Shown here in pieces: positions 60,410-64,000 of a stretch of DNA of 64,000 nt. Origin of the DNA: Hoplostethus atlanticus. Lineage: Eukaryota > Chordata > Actinopteri > Trachichthyiformes > Trachichthyidae. Below the pieces are notes generated by a model. That model was not told the origin of the DNA. It searched no databases and saw only the letters and a program-made list of their open reading frames with translations. Both the position numbers and the translations under genes were made by a program. The DNA is taken from contig JAXDDX010000001.1 of NCBI GenBank assembly GCA_034670405.1, forward strand, positions 12,447,501 to 12,511,500, given 5' to 3'. Numbering within the stretch: the first letter of the stretch is position 1; every line of letters starts with the position of its first letter.

Positions 60410-61723
60410 ACATCGCACATAGTCACAAATTCACACAGGCACGCTCAAACTTACGCACCGTCCCGTTTTTCTTTGTGACACTGCGTGAGCGGGAAACCCG
60501 GCTGTGAGCTAACCCCACCATGTTTTTCTCGTCTCCTCTGTTATGCTTGGCACCTGTTGGGAAAAACTCTTTCTCTCCACGCCCCCCCCCGACCCCGCCT
60601 CCCCCCAACACACACTCATACACACCACTTGTTTGCCATGTGCTATTAATAAATTGAAGAAATCAAAATTCTTTCCATTCCTCTCTTAAAGAACAACGCC
60701 AATGCTTTTAGACGCAGGTCCTATGTCATTCCTGTTCATCCCTCAGGCGATTTTTCACCACAATTTTCCATTACTGTGATTTTTGTTCTCATTTAAAACA
60801 CGAGCTTCCATTGCATCTGCACCTTTAGCACCTGGAAAACACATTGAAATTCTCACAGATGATGAAAACGCCACGCTAAAATCAGGGGTATCACTTTTTT
60901 CCTGCATGTTTCACTCTCTAAGGGAGGATGAGGGGGAGGAGACTCTTCTTCAGAGGTTGTATTAGGGGACAAGCAACATTTGAGAAAAAAAGTGACACCC
61001 CTGGGTGATGAGTGTTATTTTCCTCCAAAGTGTTGTTTTCATGGGTTTTCAAGATGTTTAAGATTCACTTTCAGATAACTTCAACCAGGGCAGGAGTGAC
61101 ATATGTGGTGTATACACAGTAGATAATAATCTGCCTGTTTTTCCACACGCGCCCCCCTCACCCATCCCCCATTAAATGTAGGTTCAACCCCACACTGTTG
61201 ACACATGGGAGCCGACCTGGGAGACACATCGGCCCTTATTATCAGACAGCTGGAAGGCCCGGGACCCTCCGAGCTTCTGGATTCTCCCTATGGGGAAGAA
61301 TGGAGCAGGTGATGCTCCAGGAATGTGGACTGGGACAGGTGGGGGAGGAGATGAGTGGAAAAAAAGCCCCCGTGGCGTCATCCCTGTCCCCGCCGCAGCA
61401 CAGTTTCCCAAAAGGAGCGTCTGCTGGCAAGACCCTGACGACGACAACAACTCTGAATCTTGTGGCGTGTTTTGTTTGGCCGCCGTGATTATTTTCTCAG
61501 AAAGAACATCTTTATTGATAAAGCTTTGTCCGTTCTCCGGAGCTGTTTTTTCTCGCTCTTTTGTTTGGTTTGCCAGTCCGTGGCGAGAACGCTGTCTCCC
61601 TCCTGACTTGTGAAAGATACATAATTCTAAGAGTGACAGCTTCTCTTTGTTTTTTAAGGAAAGCGAGCAAACTATTGCACATAAGAGTGAAAGTGAGAGA
61701 TACAGCAAGATGTTTTCAGGTTT

Positions 61724-61788
61724 CATTTTTGAAATGATTTTTGGCACAATTAAATAACAATTGTGCCAAAAATCATCATTTCAAAATG
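61724..61788. repeat. Strong hairpin, about 28-bp arms and 7-base loop
   Basis: The left arm at 61724-61751 (catttttgaaatgatttttg, then gcacaatt) pairs with the right arm at 61759-61788 (aattgtgccaaaaatcatca, then tttcaaaatg). The loop is aaataac. Eighteen bases next to the loop pair perfectly; a three-base insertion (one extra ATC/GAT) and one mismatch lie in the outer part. Could be a miniature inverted-repeat element or a hairpin RNA. Confidence 0.85.
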
Positions 61789-61952
61789 TCCCCTTCATTC
61801 TTCCTTCATGTTGCCCAACATTTATATACAGTATGTACACTGAGGTCAGGGCAACGGTAATGCTTGGGGCTTTGTCAGGTCAAAATAAATGATATTTACA
61901 GTCAACTGGTGCACAGCTGGGACTGTCTGTCTCCTTTAAGAACTAAACTCTC

Positions 61953-62013
61953 CCCCTCTCTCTCTCCTCTCCCTCTCTCTCTGCCTCTCTCTCTTTCTCT
62001 CTCTCTCTCTCTC
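61953..62013. repeat. (CT)n-rich pyrimidine tract
   Basis: About 60 bases of CT with few CC/GC interruptions. Confidence 0.9.
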
Positions 62014-63088
62014 AATACACTGATATTAGAGCTGGGCAGCTGTCAGAGCAGTTACAGGTGTTAAAAGAGTCCAGAGCCTGGTGTACAGGTACAGTTTGCC
62101 ACAAACAGAAACCCACAGTCGGCTCTCAGCACTGGGAGCAGAGCAGGTCTCGTTGTTAATTGGACTGAGGGTTGCAGGTGGCCAAGCCTACGGGGCTTGA
62201 AAACTGACATGTTATTAATTAAGACGTGAGGCGGTGTCGCAAGAGACACGGGTCAGCACCAAAACTGGAACCATTAGCCCTGCCTTTTATTTTCAATCTT
62301 TCAAATTCTGCTTTAGCACCAAGGTCAAATAAAGACAAATTGTTATTTGCAATGATGGCCAGGCGGTAATTGCTACCAGGCAGTGGTTGATTTCAGTGAG
62401 CACACATGTGTAAGCATTAGTTTGTCTGGGGGGTAACATCTCCCTGTTGGACCTGGCCTTAGACAGCAGGCTAACTCTCGCTTTAATGATAATAATAAGG
62501 CTAACATGGTATAGCCTCTCTCTCTCCGAGCCCACAATTACTAGCCTGGCACACTGCGTACGCACAGAGTCTGTCTGGGGAGCAAGCCACTGGATAATAC
62601 CTGGTTACCTGCCTCAGGCATTCAGGGAACATACACAGCGTGGACACATGAATGCGAGTACGCGCACACGCGCACACGCATGCACTTCACACTGATCACT
62701 CTTAAGCGCCAAAGACTCATCATTCAGTTGCAACATATAAAATCAAATAAGACTATAAATTCTCTGGTCACTTTCACATTCAAAATCACTATCTCACTTC
62801 TTGACGCGTTTATGGCCGAGCCACATCCTGTCTGATTCAACATTATCTGGTTGAACATTAATCCTTATTGCGCGCTTGCCCTATTTATCTAAGCATCTGG
62901 CTTTTCTCCATGTTGGCAGCCGGTCGAAGTGATTTTTGTACCTTAGGATGAGGCAGGTGTAAATATTGACCCGTGGCCTAGCGTCCGGTGTGGTCGCTGG
63001 CTCACATGCCATTGCCCTCTGCGCTCACCAATCAGATGTGGGCAGATCAAAAGGAGGGCAAGCTGAACACAGAGGCGTTACCCACATG

Positions 63089-63091
<3 letters not shown>

Positions 63092-63121
<30 letters not shown>
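63092..63121. repeat. (CA)15 microsatellite
   Basis: 30-base CA run. Confidence 0.95.
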
Positions 63122-63124
<3 letters not shown>

Positions 63125-63512
63125 CCAACACCTGGCCAGTCTCATATAGGTCCTAATGGTAATCTCTTGTTACTGAGTACAGTGCTGGCCTTTGGTAGCA
63201 ATGTCAATATGATCACCACAAACTGTATATACTAGTTTATCCACAGTACAAATATATATAACGTTTCTTTCCTACAGTCTCAAACAGTTCAATCAATGTT
63301 TGGGAATTTGCAGCCAAATCTCGAAAACAGAAACAAGCGTCTAGGATCTTCAAGGAGGAGAGAGTTCAGGAGAGCAAACACTTTTTCAGAGCTTTAACAT
63401 CATAAACAAGCTTTAAAGTGTTGATTGTCACTGAGTAATTCAAACTTGGTCTCCCATTCACTGTCAATAGTGGACCTCCAGGATTTCTCCCTGGATGGGA
63501 TCACCAAGATAA

Positions 63513-63575
63513 TACATTACACACTCTTACACACTCTTATCCAGAGCAACTTAGAATGAGTTCAACAGTAGAATA
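63513..63575 (-). mobile_element. LINE/SINE tail fragment
   Basis: Reads cttatccagagcaacttaga plus atgagttcaacagt, the inverse-orientation form of the fish L2/V-SINE tail (consensus TTATCCAGAGCGACTTACAATGAGT). Preceded by a duplicated acacactctt. Short and diverged. Confidence 0.5.
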
Positions 63576-63690
63576 AGCCTAAATTTACAAGCACTAGCAC
63601 ATGTCTCTAGTCTTGGGAGAGGCTCAGAACAAGAAATCAAACACAAACGGTCCAAATTCATAGAAATACAATTTGTTTGGTGTATTTTCC

Positions 63691-63722
63691 CATTAATTAT
63701 ATATATATATATTAATAATTAG
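63691..63722. repeat. AT-rich palindrome with (AT)n centre
   Basis: ttaattatatatatatatat followed by taataatt: TTAAT/ATTAA ends around an AT core; can extrude as a cruciform. Confidence 0.75.
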
Positions 63723-63867
63723 AAATAATCATATAGAGATATAGAATGGATAGATCCATGAAAGGATATGTGGAGGAGAGTGGTAATAAAATGTCTTCTT
63801 TCCCTCCTGGTCTATCAAGCATTGCTTATCGGAGAGTGGTGCAGTTTAGTGGTGCAGTTTACAGTAG

Positions 63868-64000
63868 ATGAAAGTTCTTTGAATCAAATCACCGTTACAG
63901 TCTCAAAGGGCTTCACAGTGCCCAGCGTGTGAAACAATAAATGGTTAGTACACGACCTCCCCCAGCCTTGGACCCTCACAGAGGACAAGGAAAAACTCCC
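63868..64000. mobile_element. Teleost interspersed repeat, cut by window edge
   Basis: Contains tctcaaagggcttcacagtg, cccccagccttggaccctca and cagaggacaaggaaaaactc. I recognise this order from a common fish repeat (CTCAAAGTGCTTTACAGTG ... GACCCTCACAGAGGACAAGGAAAAACTCCC). It continues beyond the window. A 13-bp direct duplication (gtggtgcagttta) lies just before it. Confidence 0.55.

Larger units (their letters stand above)
55360..61723. other. Gene-free stretch
   Basis: Contains (TG)n at 55650-55677, an A12 run near 56743, (GA)n at 57559-57592, a TG cluster (57727-57884), interrupted TG (58581-58645), CA arrays at 58785-58811, 60169-60200 and 60359-60407, and C-rich runs near 57425 and 60580. 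Two repeat-free frames (183 codons, 58953-59504 plus; 187 codons, 61747-61184 minus) show no recognisable domain or splice evidence. Confidence 0.55.
61789..63512. other. Gene-free stretch
   Basis: Contains a CT array (61953-62013), AT-rich sequence and a CA array (63092-63121). No gene seen. Confidence 0.6.

Noticed and set aside
61184..61747. 187-codon minus-strand frame with a signal-peptide-like start (NILLYLSLSLLCAIVCSLS)
   Set aside because: The start lies in the hairpin at 61724-61788; the remainder has no cysteine pattern, domain or splice context. Probably chance, though a transcript search would settle it.
61736..61751. Resemblance to the miR-96 seed (TTGGCAC)
   Set aside because: Only the seed-length stretch matches; the rest of the arm differs from miR-96.

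Overview
The window looks like teleost fish nuclear DNA. Every recognisable repeat matches a family common in ray-finned fish: a Tc1-like transposon relic, LINE reverse-transcriptase tails of the L2/Rex type, hAT-like and other small inverted-repeat elements, and three interspersed repeats familiar from many fish genomes. The window is also unusually full of (GT)n/(CA)n arrays. There is no prokaryotic gene organisation. I used only the sequence and memory, so family names are recognitions, not search results.

Gene content is very low. The one coding feature I trust is a plus-strand terminal exon at 517-681 (54 codons to TGA), entered through a good polypyrimidine/AG acceptor and followed by an 840-1050 base 3' UTR with two AATAAA signals. 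I could not identify the protein. Two further candidate exons on the minus strand (13263-13337 with a 5' donor; 55359 down to a poly(A) signal at 55115) are suggestive only. Almost all other long reading frames are translations of dinucleotide repeats or chance frames.

Layout: 1-1.7 kb, 3' end of a gene, its 3' UTR carrying a double (TG)n array and a 260-base pyrimidine tract. 1.7-17 kb, intergenic DNA with a hAT-like element (3491-4181), a 34-bp minisatellite (7818-8131), inverted GT/CA array pairs and a palindrome whose loop is two TTAGGG units (11095-11172). 17-33 kb, a LINE tail, one copy of a 113-bp dispersed repeat, a local duplication (23443/24219), a paired E2F-like motif (27742-27763) and a fish interspersed repeat (32290-32610). 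33.8-35.5 kb, a second fish repeat next to a collapsed LTR retroelement with a tRNA-Ala-type primer site and two gag-type zinc knuckles on the minus strand. 38-48 kb, another small inverted-repeat element, a nested cluster (repeat fragment, AAAT array, Tc1 relic, CA array) and a second LINE tail. 48-64 kb, intergenic DNA with the second copy of the 113-bp repeat, the minus-strand candidate exon, a strong hairpin (61724-61788) and two more repeat fragments at the right edge.

Nothing here is a multi-gene functional system. The most interesting material is structural: the LTR relic, the TTAGGG-loop palindrome, two dispersed units that each abut a dinucleotide array, and the hairpin at 61.7 kb.
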